A stretch of DNA of 64,000 nt from Caulobacter sp. CCH9-E1 (lineage in GTDB: Bacteria > Pseudomonadota > Alphaproteobacteria > Caulobacterales > Caulobacteraceae): positions 15,878-79,877 of the forward strand of contig NZ_LSJA01000109.1 of assembly GCF_001556515.1 (NCBI RefSeq), read 5' to 3'. Shown one piece after another: positions 48,183-56,835 of the stretch. How positions within the stretch are numbered: position 1 is the stretch's first letter; every line of letters starts with the position of its first letter. The notes beneath the pieces are model-generated. The model was not told the origin of the DNA. It searched no databases and worked only from the letters and a program-made list of their open reading frames with translations. Made by a program: the position numbers and the translations under genes.

Positions 48183-50114
48183 CTACTTGGCGTCGACGAC
48201 CGGCAGCTCGATGAAGCTGGCCGTGTCGCCCGCGTGGAACACCCGCTGCGTCGCCTTCACATAGTCGGACGGCTTGGCGAAGAAGATGTTCGGCACGAAG
48301 GTCTGCGGGTTGCGGTCATAGAGCGGGAACCAGCTGGACTGGACCTGCACCATGATCCGGTGGCCCGGCTTGAAGGTGTAATTCGCGGTCGGCAGGATGA
48401 ACTGATACTTCAGCGCCTTGTTGGGCGTCAGGGCCTTGGGCTGGCTGAAGCTCTCGCGATAGCGGCCCCGGAAGATGGTCATGCCGACCGGCAGCTGATA
48501 GCCGCCCAGTTCGGGCTGGCTGGGGACCTCGTCCGGATAGACGTCGATCAGCTTGATCACCCAGTCGCTGTCGGTGCCGCTGGTCGAGGCGAACAGGTTC
48601 ACCTTCGGCACGCCGGCGATCTTCAGCGGTTCCTTCAACGGCTCGGTTACATAGGTCACGACATCGGTGCGGCTCTCGGCGTGGCGCTGGTCGCTAACCA
48701 GCCAGGCCTTCCAGCGGTCGCCATCGGCGAATTGCACGGGGCGCTGCACGTAGGGAACGGGCTTGGCCGGATCGGAGACATACTCGTCATAGGCCGCCGC
48801 GCCCTTGGCCGGTGCCGGCGCCGAGAAGGACAGGGCCCCCTTGGCGTCGAGGTAGAGCGCCTTGCCCGGCTTGCCCTCGCCGCCGCCCTGGGGCCAGCTG
48901 GCGTACCGGTTCCACTTGTTCTGGCCCGGATCATAGATCAGCACGGGCGGGGTGTCGGCCTTGGCGCCGTCCTTCAGGTGCTGGTCGAAGAAGGGCTTGA
49001 GCACGTCGCGGCGGAACTGCAGCGCGGTGTCTCCGTCCCACTTGAACGGGCCCAGGTTATAGCCGTCGTAGTTGACCTGGCTGTGCCGCCAAGGGCCCAG
49101 CACCAGGTAGTTCATGTCGTTGTTCTTGTCCTTGGACTCCAGCGCCGGATACGAGCGCACCGCGCCCCAGATGTCCTCCTGGTCCCACAGGCCCTGGATC
49201 CACATGGTCGGCACCTTCAGCGGCGTCTTCTCCATGGTCTTGTCCAGCGCCTGCTCGCTCCAGAAGCTGTCATAGGCGGTGTGTTCGGCCAGCTTCTTCC
49301 ACCAGGCCAGCTGGTCCAGGCCGTGGTTCTTGGCGTAGTCGCCGGCCGAGCCCTCGCGCAGGAAGTTCGTATAGTCGTCATAGCCCTGGCGCTGGACGCC
49401 TTCGCCGGCGCCGCGCACGCTGGTCTGGCGGGCGAAGTAGTCGAAGTTGATCTGGCGGAAGGCGCCGTACTGGAACCAGTCGTCGCCCATCCAGCCGTCG
49501 ATCATCGGGCTCATCGGCGCGGCGGCCTTCAGCGCCGGGTGCGGATTGACCAGGGCCATCACGACCGTGAAGCCCTCGTACGAGCTGCCCAGCATGCCGA
49601 CCTTGCCGTTGGTCTCGGGCACGTTCTTCACCAGCCAGTCGATGGTGTCGTAGGCGTCGGTGGAGTGGTCGACCTCGGAGCTGTTCAGCGGCCCCTTCAG
49701 CGGCCGCGTCATCACGTAGTCGCCTTCCGAGCCGTACTTGCCCCGGATGTCCTGGAAGACGCGGATGTAGCCGCCGTCGGCCACGAACGGCTCGTCGCCC
49801 TGGGGCATGGCCGCGACCATGCGCGGGCTGTCGGCGCGGGCGGCGCGCTTGGCGGCGTTGTAGGGGGTGCGGGTCAGCAGGATGGGCAGGTTCTTGCCGC
49901 CCTTGGGGACCACGATGACCGTGTAGAGCTTGGTCCCGTCGCGCATGGGCGCCATCACGACGCGCTTGTCGTAGTCGTAATTGACCTTGGTCTGGACGTA
50001 CTTGCCGTCGATGTCCGGCGTCATCGCCGTGATCTGGGCGTGCGCCGTGGCGGCGAACACGGAAAGCGCCGCGGCGGCGAGTAAGCCGGCGCGCAAGGCG
50101 GAAACGAAACGCAT
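48183..50114 (-). CDS. CocE/NonD family X-Pro dipeptidyl-peptidase-like hydrolase, exported
   Basis: The protein has 643 residues from the ATG with GGAGGG eight bases upstream. A signal peptide (about 1-27, ending AHAQ) is followed by an alpha/beta-hydrolase domain with the nucleophile elbow GSSYEG and the early VFQDIRGKYGSEG segment. A C-terminal jelly-roll domain (about 430-640; GTDSDWVIKLIDVYPD) is found in cocaine esterase, glutaryl-7-ACA acylase and PepX relatives. It hydrolyses an ester or amide of unknown identity in the periplasm. Confidence 0.88.
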   Translation of the reverse strand: MRFVSALRAGLLAAAALSVFAATAHAQITAMTPDIDGKYVQTKVNYDYDKRVVMAPMRDGTKLYTVIVVPKGGKNLPILLTRTPYNAAKRAARADSPRMVAAMPQGDEPFVADGGYIRVFQDIRGKYGSEGDYVMTRPLKGPLNSSEVDHSTDAYDTIDWLVKNVPETNGKVGMLGSSYEGFTVVMALVNPHPALKAAAPMSPMIDGWMGDDWFQYGAFRQINFDYFARQTSVRGAGEGVQRQGYDDYTNFLREGSAGDYAKNHGLDQLAWWKKLAEHTAYDSFWSEQALDKTMEKTPLKVPTMWIQGLWDQEDIWGAVRSYPALESKDKNNDMNYLVLGPWRHSQVNYDGYNLGPFKWDGDTALQFRRDVLKPFFDQHLKDGAKADTPPVLIYDPGQNKWNRYASWPQGGGEGKPGKALYLDAKGALSFSAPAPAKGAAAYDEYVSDPAKPVPYVQRPVQFADGDRWKAWLVSDQRHAESRTDVVTYVTEPLKEPLKIAGVPKVNLFASTSGTDSDWVIKLIDVYPDEVPSQPELGGYQLPVGMTIFRGRYRESFSQPKALTPNKALKYQFILPTANYTFKPGHRIMVQVQSSWFPLYDRNPQTFVPNIFFAKPSDYVKATQRVFHAGDTASFIELPVVDAK

Positions 50115-50217
50115 GAATGGCCCTCCTACAGAGGGCGGCACCTTAGGACTGGGAATTCGCGGCTGCTACACCGTAACAGCGCCGGTTAGCCCATTTTTAT
50201 CCGAGAACGGAGCGGGA

Positions 50218-50880
50218 TCAGGCGCTCTGGAAGATGCTGCGGAACAGGATCGCGCCGTCTTCCGAACCCAGGTCGGCGTCAAAGGCGCGGTCGGGGTGGG
50301 GCATGAGGCCCAGGACGTTGCCCTTGTCGTTGATGATGCCGGCGATGTCGCGGGCCGAGCCGTTGGGGTTTTCCTTGTAGCGGAACACCACCTGGCCTTC
50401 GCCCTCGAGACGGTCCAGCGTCTCTTCATCGGCGAAGTAGTTGCCTTCGCCGTTACCGACCGTCATGACCGCCTGCCGTTGCTCGCCGTAGCCGGCGGTG
50501 AAGCGGGTCTGGCCGTTGACGATGTCGAGCTCGACGGGCTTGCAGACGTATTTGAGGCCGGCGTTGCGCAGCAGGGCGCCGGGCAGCAGGCCGACCTCGG
50601 TCAGCACCTGGAAGCCGTTGCAGATGCCCACGACCGCCACGCCCTTGTCGGCGGCGGAGACGACTTCCTTCATCACGGGGCTCAAGGCCGCCATGGCGCC
50701 GCAGCGCAGGTAGTCGCCGTAGGAGAAGCCGCCGGGCAGAACGATCAGGTCCAGGTCGTCCGGCAGGGCCGTCTCCTGGTGCCAGACCATTTCGACGCGC
50801 GCCCCTGCGGAGCGCTCGATGGCGACCTTGCAGTCACGATCGCAGTTCGAACCCGGAAAAACGATGACGGCGGCTTTCAT
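50218..50880 (-). CDS. purQ: phosphoribosylformylglycinamidine synthase subunit PurQ (glutaminase)
   Basis: The 220-residue class I glutamine amidotransferase releases ammonia from glutamine for PurL. The start [14 protein letters not shown] is the PurQ signature. The nucleophile is Cys87 in GICNGFQ, and the His/Glu pair lies in [11 protein letters not shown]. The start chosen is the ATG of MKAAV; six residues upstream in frame lack support. Confidence 0.97.
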   Translation of the reverse strand: MKAAVIVFPGSNCDRDCKVAIERSAGARVEMVWHQETALPDDLDLIVLPGGFSYGDYLRCGAMAALSPVMKEVVSAADKGVAVVGICNGFQVLTEVGLLPGALLRNAGLKYVCKPVELDIVNGQTRFTAGYGEQRQAVMTVGNGEGNYFADEETLDRLEGEGQVVFRYKENPNGSARDIAGIINDKGNVLGLMPHPDRAFDADLGSEDGAILFRSIFQSA

Positions 50881-50933
50881 GGCGCGGGCCTGTATCACCG
50901 TTCGGACGGAATGTCAGTCACGTCGGACCGATA

Positions 50934-51419
50934 TTACGCGCACTGATCCAATTCCGGCTCCACCGCCTCGCCGGTGGGTGGCGGGAAGGGGGACTTGAAG
51001 GTGAAGGCGGCCGGTGTCGGACCGTGAGCCTCCAGGTGCGCGAGCTTCTCCAGCGCCTCCTCGACCGTGGGCGTGTGGCCGGCCGGAACCCACCATAGCG
51101 CCATGTAAAGGTCCATGTGCTCGAACCATTCTCGGCGGCGGCGCATGATCTCGACATGGCCGCTGCGATAGACGTAGGCGCCCAGGGACGGGATGTCCTC
51201 CCAGACCGACAGGTTGGGGATGAACAGCGGGTCGCCGCCGATCGCCAGGTCCGTGGCGTTGTTGCCGTCGCCCTTCAGACGCCAGACGAAGCCTGGCGAG
51301 CCCTCGGCCAGGGCGTTGATGCGGTCGAGGTTGTCGGCGAAGTCCTTGATCATCGGGTGATCGATCGGGGCCTTCAGGCGACCGACATTGACCTCCGCCA
51401 GGTGGAACTTCGCGCTCAT
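50934..51419 (-). CDS. DUF3291 domain protein
   Basis: The 161-residue protein starts at the ATG with GGGAG seven bases upstream. It matches DUF3291: FHLAEVNVGRLKAPIDHP, NALAEGSPGFVWRLKGDG, LSVWEDIPSLGAYVYRSGH, and the very conserved WWVPAGHTPTVEEALEKL. It has the size and repeat pattern of a dimeric alpha/beta-barrel (ABM-like) protein. The function is unknown. It lies downstream of rubredoxin and the P450 on the same strand, so it may be the third gene of that unit. Confidence 0.82.
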   Translation of the reverse strand: MSAKFHLAEVNVGRLKAPIDHPMIKDFADNLDRINALAEGSPGFVWRLKGDGNNATDLAIGGDPLFIPNLSVWEDIPSLGAYVYRSGHVEIMRRRREWFEHMDLYMALWWVPAGHTPTVEEALEKLAHLEAHGPTPAAFTFKSPFPPPTGEAVEPELDQCA

Positions 51420-51493
51420 CGAGGGTCTCCCTTTCGCTCGGGAGCGAACATCGTGTGGCGAAGCTTCGAGCGGAAGGGGGCGGACGCGCTTTT

Positions 51494-51673
51494 CTACAGT
51501 TCGATCATGTCGAAGTCGGACTTCGGCGTGCCGCACATCGGGCAGATCCAGCCGGCGGGGATGTCGGCCCAGCGCGTGCCGGGCGCGAGGCCCTCGGCGG
51601 GATCGCCCTGTTCCTCGTCATAGATGTAGCCGCAGGTGCGGCACTGCCAGACCTTGAAGGGTTCCGCGCTCAT
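51494..51673 (-). CDS. rubredoxin
   Basis: The 59-residue protein has the one-iron rubredoxin site: CRTCGYIYDEEQGDP and CPMCGTPKSDF, each with C-x-x-C-G. It has a GAGG site before the ATG. It starts 8 bases after the P450 stop and is surely cotranscribed. Family knowledge: rubredoxins pass single electrons at moderate potential, classically to alkane monooxygenases. Pairing with a P450 is less usual, since P450s normally take electrons from ferredoxins or flavoproteins. Confidence 0.93.
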   Translation of the reverse strand: MSAEPFKVWQCRTCGYIYDEEQGDPAEGLAPGTRWADIPAGWICPMCGTPKSDFDMIEL

Positions 51674-51681
51674 CGCTCGCC

Positions 51682-52956
51682 TCAGTGCATCTTGAAGCGG
51701 ATCGGCACGGCCTTGGGGCCGCAGACGAAGTTGGCGGTCATGCGGGTGGGCGCGCCGTCCAGCTCGACGCTGTCGAGGCGGGGCAGCAGCTCCTCCCACA
51801 GCACCCGCATCTCCATCCGCGCCAGGTGCTGGCCGAGGCAAATGTGCGCGCCGTAGCCGAAGGCGACGTGCTTGTTGGGCGTACGGTCGACCTTGAAGCT
51901 GAACGGGTCCTCGAACACCGTCTCGTCGCGGTTGCCGGACGGGTAGGACAGGAACAGCCAGTCGCCCTTGGCGATCTTCTTGCCCGCCAGTTCGGCGTCG
52001 GCGGTGGCGGTGCGCATGAAGTGCTTCACGGGCGTGACCCAGCGGATCGACTCCTCGATCAGGCCCGAGATCAGCGACGGGTCGGCCTTGACCTTGGCGA
52101 ACTGTTCGGGGTTCTCGGCCAGGGCCCACAGCGCGCCGGCGGTGGTCGAGGAGGTGGTGTCGTGGCCGGCCGTGGCGGCGATGATGTAGTAGCTCATCGC
52201 CTCCAGATGGCCCATCGGCTCGCCGTTGATCTTGCCGTTGGCGATGATGCTGGCCAGGTCGTCGCGTGGCTTGGCGCGGCGATCCTCGGTCATGGCGTTG
52301 AAGTACATCATGAAGTCCATGACCACGGACTGGATGCTGTCGACGCCTTCGCCGGCGTCGGTGATCGTTTTGCCGCTGCGGTTCAGGTCCGGGTCGGCGT
52401 TGCCGAACAGTTCCTGGGTCAGCTTCAGCATGCGGGGCTCGTCGCTCTCGGGGACGCCCAGCACCTCCATGATCACGTGCAGCGGATAGAGGAAGGCGAC
52501 GTCCCGGGCGAAGTCGCAGCGGTCGCCGTGCTCGGCCATCCGGTCGACGAAGCCGCGGGCGATCTCGCGGATCCGGGCCTCCAGCGCCCGCAGGTTCTGC
52601 GGTAGCAGCGAGCCTTGGGTGACCTTGCGATAGGCGAAGTGGTCGGGGTTATCCATCTGCACCAGCGAGCGGACCAGGTGAGGGGACCCGCCCATCATCT
52701 CGCGCACCTTGCGGTCGGCCTCGATCGTGGTCAGCACGGTGGCGCGATCACCGTTGTGGAACAGCTCGTTCTGGCGCTCGACCTCCAGGATGTCGGCGTG
52801 ACGCGTGACGACCCAGAACGGATCGAAGCCCTCGGGCTGGGCGACGTCCAGCGGCGCCTCCTTGCGCAGCCAGGCGAAGGCCTGGTCGACGCGGTCGCCG
52901 TCGGCATAGGCGGTGGGATCGACAATGTCCTTGGCGATGTCGGCGGGAATCGTCAT
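51682..52956 (-). CDS. cytochrome P450
   Basis: The 424-residue soluble bacterial P450 starts at the ATG with AGGAGG upstream. The I-helix oxygen-activation motif is AGHDTT. The ExxR pair is EESIR. The heme-cysteine loop is FGYGAHICLGQHLARME, matching F-G-x-G-x-H-x-C-x-G. The N-terminal pattern resembles CYP108/CYP125-type enzymes acting on terpenoids, sterols or aromatic hydrocarbons, but the substrate cannot be named. It is divergent from a TetR regulator with a palindromic candidate operator between, and a rubredoxin follows. Confidence 0.93.
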   Translation of the reverse strand: MTIPADIAKDIVDPTAYADGDRVDQAFAWLRKEAPLDVAQPEGFDPFWVVTRHADILEVERQNELFHNGDRATVLTTIEADRKVREMMGGSPHLVRSLVQMDNPDHFAYRKVTQGSLLPQNLRALEARIREIARGFVDRMAEHGDRCDFARDVAFLYPLHVIMEVLGVPESDEPRMLKLTQELFGNADPDLNRSGKTITDAGEGVDSIQSVVMDFMMYFNAMTEDRRAKPRDDLASIIANGKINGEPMGHLEAMSYYIIAATAGHDTTSSTTAGALWALAENPEQFAKVKADPSLISGLIEESIRWVTPVKHFMRTATADAELAGKKIAKGDWLFLSYPSGNRDETVFEDPFSFKVDRTPNKHVAFGYGAHICLGQHLARMEMRVLWEELLPRLDSVELDGAPTRMTANFVCGPKAVPIRFKMH

Positions 52957-53009
52957 GCAGGCCTCCTGGTTCTCCCGAGGATGGCTCTCCGGCCATCTCA
53001 ATTATTTGC

Positions 53010-53023
53010 TTGTTGTCCAACAA
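53010..53023. promoter_or_regulatory. palindromic candidate TetR operator
   Basis: TTGTTGTCCAACAA is a perfect 6-bp inverted repeat around TC. It is flanked by a wider TTATTTG/CAAATAA pair (53002-53008 and 53021-53027), in the 85-base AT-rich gap between the divergent P450 and TetR genes. Confidence 0.65.
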
Positions 53024-53041
53024 ATAACTAAGTTCTGCAAG

Positions 53042-53665
53042 ATGACGTCGTCCCTTAAGGTTCCCGAGCGCCGCACCCAGTCCGATCGCCGCCAGCAATC
53101 GGAGGCCGAGCTGCTGCGCGCCGCCGCCGAGCTGATCGCCGAGCAGGGCGTGGCGGCGGCCACCTTCGAGAACATCGGGCTGCGGGCCGGTTACAGTCGG
53201 GGACTGGTCACCCAGCGGTTCGGCTCCAAGCAGGGGCTGATTGAGGCGTTGATCGCCCGGCTGCAGGCGAGGCTGGAGGCGCTGATGGACGATCGCCGCC
53301 TCGACCAGATCAACGGGCTGGAGGCGGTGCTGGGCTTCGTCGACGCCTTCCTGACGAACCTGTCGCGGGACGGCGAGATGCGGGCCTATTTCGTGCTGCT
53401 GGCCGGCGCGGTGGCCGACGTGTCGGAGCTGCGGGCGCCCTTCGCCCTGGCGCACAAGGGCGCCGAAGAGCGGCTGGAGGCGATGGTCCTGCGGGGCCAG
53501 GCCGAAGGCGTGATCCGCGACGGCCTCGACGCCGATGCGGCGGCGCTGATGGTGGGGTCATTGCTGCTGGGGCTGTCGACCCAGCTGCTGATCGATCCCG
53601 GAATGGACCTGGAGCCCATCCGGGAGACCAGCCTGGCGATGCTGCGGAGCAGCTTCGCCGTTTAA
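53042..53665 (+). CDS. TetR family transcriptional regulator
   Basis: The 207-residue protein has an N-terminal TetR helix-turn-helix (about 20-65; ELIAEQGVAAATFENIGLRAG and YSRGLVTQRFGSKQGLIEAL). A C-terminal ligand/dimer domain follows. The ATG at 53042 has a weak ribosome site; the longer frame upstream would run through the operator and P450 start and is rejected. It very likely represses the divergent P450-rubredoxin unit and itself. The stop overlaps that of purS (TTAA). Confidence 0.88.
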   Translation: MTSSLKVPERRTQSDRRQQSEAELLRAAAELIAEQGVAAATFENIGLRAGYSRGLVTQRFGSKQGLIEALIARLQARLEALMDDRRLDQINGLEAVLGFVDAFLTNLSRDGEMRAYFVLLAGAVADVSELRAPFALAHKGAEERLEAMVLRGQAEGVIRDGLDADAAALMVGSLLLGLSTQLLIDPGMDLEPIRETSLAMLRSSFAV

Positions 53666-53901
53666 GCCACCTCGACGCGGTAGCTTTCGATCACGGTGTT
53701 GGCCAGCAGCTTCTCGCACATGGCCTTGACCTCGGCCTTGGCCTTCTCGGCGTCGGTCTCGGGCAGGTCGAACTCGATCACGCGGCCGACGCGGGCGTCC
53801 TTGACCGAGGGCCAGCCCAGGCCATGCAGGGCGTTCTCGACGGCCTTGCCCTGGACGTCGAGCACGCCGGGCTTCAGGAACACGTGGACGGTGGCTTTCA
53901 C
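53662..53901 (-). CDS. purS: phosphoribosylformylglycinamidine synthase subunit PurS
   Basis: The 79-residue protein starts at a GTG (MKATVHVFLKPGVLDVQG) with GGAG seven bases upstream. It shows the family pattern: KPGVLDVQGKAVENALHGLGW, a DARVGRVIEFDL strand and a C-terminal CEKLLANTVIESYRVE. PurS joins PurQ to PurL and helps ammonia transfer. It follows purC across a palindromic repeat. PurQ is encoded 2.8 kb further along, beyond the P450 cassette. Confidence 0.95.
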   Translation of the reverse strand: MKATVHVFLKPGVLDVQGKAVENALHGLGWPSVKDARVGRVIEFDLPETDAEKAKAEVKAMCEKLLANTVIESYRVEVA

Positions 53902-53910
53902 TCTAAATCT

Positions 53911-54046
53911 CCTCACCCGTGTAACGGGGGAGGGGGACCGCGAAGCGGTGGAGGGGGTGTCGCCCGGCCATCCGCCGCATCGGGCTTTGCGCCCCCTCCG
54001 TCACGCGGCCGCGCCGCGCGCCACCTCCCCCGCCAGCGGGGGAGGA
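53911..54046. repeat. GC-rich REP/BIME-like palindromic repeat, copy 2
   Basis: The outer arms are an ACGGGGGAGGGGGA opening palindrome and CTCCCCCGCCAGCGGGGGAGG near the end. The internal ACCGCGAAGCGGT hairpin and GGAGGGGGTGTC with its mirror GCCCCCTCCG match copy 1. It lies between purC and purS, inside what should be one transcript. Confidence 0.8.
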
Positions 54047-54056
54047 GAACCCAAAC

Positions 54057-54815
<759 letters not shown>

Positions 54816-54866
54816 GGCTCTCGTCGAGGCCCTTTTTGGAAGCGCGCGCCGCCCTTGCCCGAAAAC

Positions 54867-54883
54867 TTTCCGGAGACCGGAAA
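54867..54883 (-). promoter_or_regulatory. hairpin in purC leader
   Basis: TTTCCGG and CCGGAAA form a perfect 7-bp stem with a 3-nt loop. On the minus strand it is followed by GTTTTC, so it could be a weak attenuator of purC or merely structural. Confidence 0.35.
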
Positions 54884-55099
54884 AACTTCCCGAGAAACGA
54901 AAAGCGCGCGCGGCGGATAGCTGCGCGCGGCTTTCGACTCAAGGCCGCTCACTAAAAAATGTCCGGCGGAACCTACCCGAATGAGCGCGCGCGCGCAAAT
55001 AAACGCGGGCGGTTTGGTTTATGCTAGGACCATAAACGCCGCCTCGGGACGATCCCGAGATTGCGGATGGAAGCGGCACGATATATGCAGCCGCCCTAG

Positions 55100-55203
55100 G
55101 AGCATGATAGCCGAAAGTGGACGCCGGTTTTGGCGACCATCATGCTCAAAATGTTTAGAATTAGAGCTTGCGTGGCCAGATCGATGAATCTGGCCACGCA
55201 AGC
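55100..55203. repeat. two-palindrome RIME-like intergenic element
   Basis: The first palindrome is GAGCATGAT (55100-55108) with ATCATGCTC (55139-55147), enclosing GCCGAAAGTGGACGCCGGTTTTGGC. The second is a perfect 15-bp stem (55166-55180 with 55189-55203, beginning GCTTGCGTGGCC) around an 8-nt loop. The CCGAAA-GTGG-CCGGTTTT-ATCATGCTC core is what I remember from intergenic repeats of rhizobia and relatives. It ends 19 bases before the zeta-inhibitor start codon. Confidence 0.7.
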
Positions 55204-55222
55204 GGGCGACTTTGGGGCCTTC

Positions 55223-55540
55223 ATGACCACCTTCGACGAACGCGAGCAGGGTTTCGAACGTAAGTTCGCGCTGGACCAGGAACTGGAATTCAAGGCGGCC
55301 GCGCGCCGCAACCGCCTTCTGGGCGAGTGGGCGGCTGGCCTGATGGGCCTGGCGACCGCCGAGGAATATGCGCGCGCCGTGGTCAAGTCCGACTTCGAAC
55401 AGCCGGGCGACGACGACGTTTTCCGCAAGGTTTTCGAAGACTTGAAGGGCTCGGGCGTCTCGATCGGCGAAGGCGAGGTCCGCATGAAGATGGCCGAGCT
55501 GCTGGCTCAGGCCCGCGAGCAGATCAAGTCCGGCGAATAA
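55223..55540 (+). CDS. F1F0-ATPase zeta inhibitor subunit (DUF1476)
   Basis: The 105-residue protein starts at the ATG (MTTFDEREQGFERKFALDQE). It matches DUF1476, the family of the Paracoccus zeta subunit, a natural inhibitor of the F1-ATPase in alphaproteobacteria. Conserved parts: FERKFALDQELEFKAAARRN, LLGEWAAGLMG, VVKSDFEQPGDDDVFRKV, and MAELLAQAREQI. The N-terminal inhibitory helix and four-helix core are complete. There is no strong ribosome site. The upstream in-frame extension crosses the palindromic element and is rejected. A TTCG-loop terminator follows. Confidence 0.9.
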   Translation: MTTFDEREQGFERKFALDQELEFKAAARRNRLLGEWAAGLMGLATAEEYARAVVKSDFEQPGDDDVFRKVFEDLKGSGVSIGEGEVRMKMAELLAQAREQIKSGE

Positions 55541-55567
55541 GCGCTGGCGATATCGCCGGATGAATGG

Positions 55568-55592
55568 GGCCGCTCTTCGGAGCGGCCTTTTT
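55568..55592 (+). terminator. zeta gene terminator
   Basis: GGCCGCTC (55568-55575), a TTCG tetraloop, then GAGCGGCC (55580-55587) and TTTTT. A very strong intrinsic terminator. Confidence 0.93.
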
Positions 55593-55851
55593 CGTGCGCG
55601 ATCGGCGACGGCGCGGCGTTCGATTTATTCTAAAGACACCTAGGGTGGAGTTGGCCTGGCCCGCTTTCCGGAAGGCCTTGCCACGTCCGGAGTTGGTTAA
55701 CGGCCATAAGGCGAGCTTCGGATCGTTATGCAAGCATAGGCTGTTAGAAATTCAAATTTTCGCTCAGGTTTTATCTGGCGTCTCCGGCGCGAAAGCTCAA
55801 TGTGCCGCCCGGCGATCCCCACGGGTCGCCTAAAAGCAGGGAGAACGTCCA
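55593..55851. other. intergenic stretch without genes
   Basis: No gene is supported here. It is more AT-rich than its surroundings, especially 55740-55775, and presumably holds the promoter of the gene at 55852. A GGGAG ribosome site lies at its end. No repeat or known RNA is recognised. Confidence 0.5.
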
Positions 55852-56274
55852 ATGACTTCTGACGTCGGTACGCTTCACACCCAAAAGACCGCCAGCGATG
55901 TGCTGGGTCTGTATTTCGTCAAGGCGGTGGTCGGAAACGCCGGCACGCCGGGCGCCCCGCTGGTCAATCTGGCGCTGTCGGTCCAGGCGGCCTCGGGCCA
56001 CGTGGCGGGCATCGCCGAGATCACCCAGGCCATTCAGGGCGGCAACCACCGGTTCCCCGTGACCGGCCAGATCTATCAGACCGGGTTTGGTCCCAATCAC
56101 CAGCTGGTCTCGCTGCAGGGCCAATTCGTCTACAGCGTGCCGCCGCCGGCGATCGGCTCCTTCCTCGCCAACTTCACCGCGGCCCTTTCGGTGGATCAGC
56201 AGTGGAACGGCTCGGGCGGCTTCAACTATGTGACGACCCACGTCGAAAACGTACCGGTCAAGAACATCGCCTAA
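55852..56274 (+). CDS. hypothetical protein, possibly DUF1842
   Basis: The 140-residue soluble protein has GGGAG upstream of the ATG. It is Gly/Val/Gln-rich and predicted mostly beta: VLGLYFVKAVVGNAG, APLVNLALSVQAASGHVAG, QLVSLQGQFVYSVPPP, TAALSVDQQWNGSGGFNYV. It resembles the DUF1842 family, whose function is unknown; I hold that link loosely. It is a single gene with its own terminator. Confidence 0.6.
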   Translation: MTSDVGTLHTQKTASDVLGLYFVKAVVGNAGTPGAPLVNLALSVQAASGHVAGIAEITQAIQGGNHRFPVTGQIYQTGFGPNHQLVSLQGQFVYSVPPPAIGSFLANFTAALSVDQQWNGSGGFNYVTTHVENVPVKNIA

Positions 56275-56290
56275 TCCTCCCAGGCGCTTG

Positions 56291-56325
56291 GCCCGCGTCG
56301 CTAGAACCGGTGGCGCGGGCTTTTT
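56291..56325 (+). terminator. hairpin terminator
   Basis: GCCCGCG (56291-56297) pairs with CGCGGGC (56314-56320), followed by TTTTT. It ends the gene at 55852. Confidence 0.75.
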
Positions 56326-56328
56326 CGT

Positions 56329-56835
56329 CTAGGGGGCGCTGTTCGATCGCGCGAAAGGCGCCAACCGCCGCCAGACCTTGGCCTTGTCCTCGAAGGTCCG
56401 CGCCGCGTGCGCTGGACTGGAGGAGGGCAGGGCGATGGCCGGAACACGGTCGCCGAGCAGCTTCCCGCCCAGCTTGGCGGCCGTCCCGCCGTTGAACGCC
56501 ACGACGCGCAGGTTCGGCAAGGTCTCGATCAAGGCCAGCAGGTCGTTCGCCGCCGGATCGCGGATGGCGGAGTCCAGGCTGCCAGGCCGCTCGGCCTCGG
56601 CGATCACGTCCCACAGGCCCACGCCATGGGAGAGCAGGGCCAAGAGGCGCTCGTCGTAGCTAAGCGCGACGAGCGGGATGTCGAGCACCTGCTCCATCAG
56701 TCGCCAGAAAGCGTTCCTCGGATTGCCGTAGTATTGCCGCGCGGCCAGCGACGCCTCGCCAGGAAGGCTGCCCAGGATCAGGACGCGCGTGGCCGCGTCG
56801 ACAACCGGGGAAAACCCCCGCTTAACCGCCGACAT
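56329..56835 (-). CDS. DNA-deoxyinosine glycosylase (family 6 uracil-DNA glycosylase fold)
   Basis: The 168-residue protein of the UDG superfamily has the motif 1 region ILGSLPGEASLAARQYYGNPRNAFW, which is the hypoxanthine-DNA glycosylase signature. It also has a central VVAFNGGTAAKLG strand and the motif 2 loop LPSSSPAHA. Family knowledge: these enzymes excise deaminated adenine (hypoxanthine) and have little uracil activity. The gene overlaps the upstream 2OG-oxygenase gene by 14 bases, so the two are translationally linked. Confidence 0.85.
   Translation of the reverse strand: MSAVKRGFSPVVDAATRVLILGSLPGEASLAARQYYGNPRNAFWRLMEQVLDIPLVALSYDERLLALLSHGVGLWDVIAEAERPGSLDSAIRDPAANDLLALIETLPNLRVVAFNGGTAAKLGGKLLGDRVPAIALPSSSPAHAARTFEDKAKVWRRLAPFARSNSAP

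Noticed and set aside
52913..53041. N-terminal extension of the TetR protein by 43 residues
   Set aside because: It would translate the divergent promoter region, the palindromic operator and the start of the P450 gene; the ATG at 53042 gives a normal TetR N-terminus.
54816..55099. Possible purine riboswitch or other known RNA before purC
   Set aside because: No conserved purine-aptamer core is recognisable; only a short hairpin and GC-rich inverted repeats are present.
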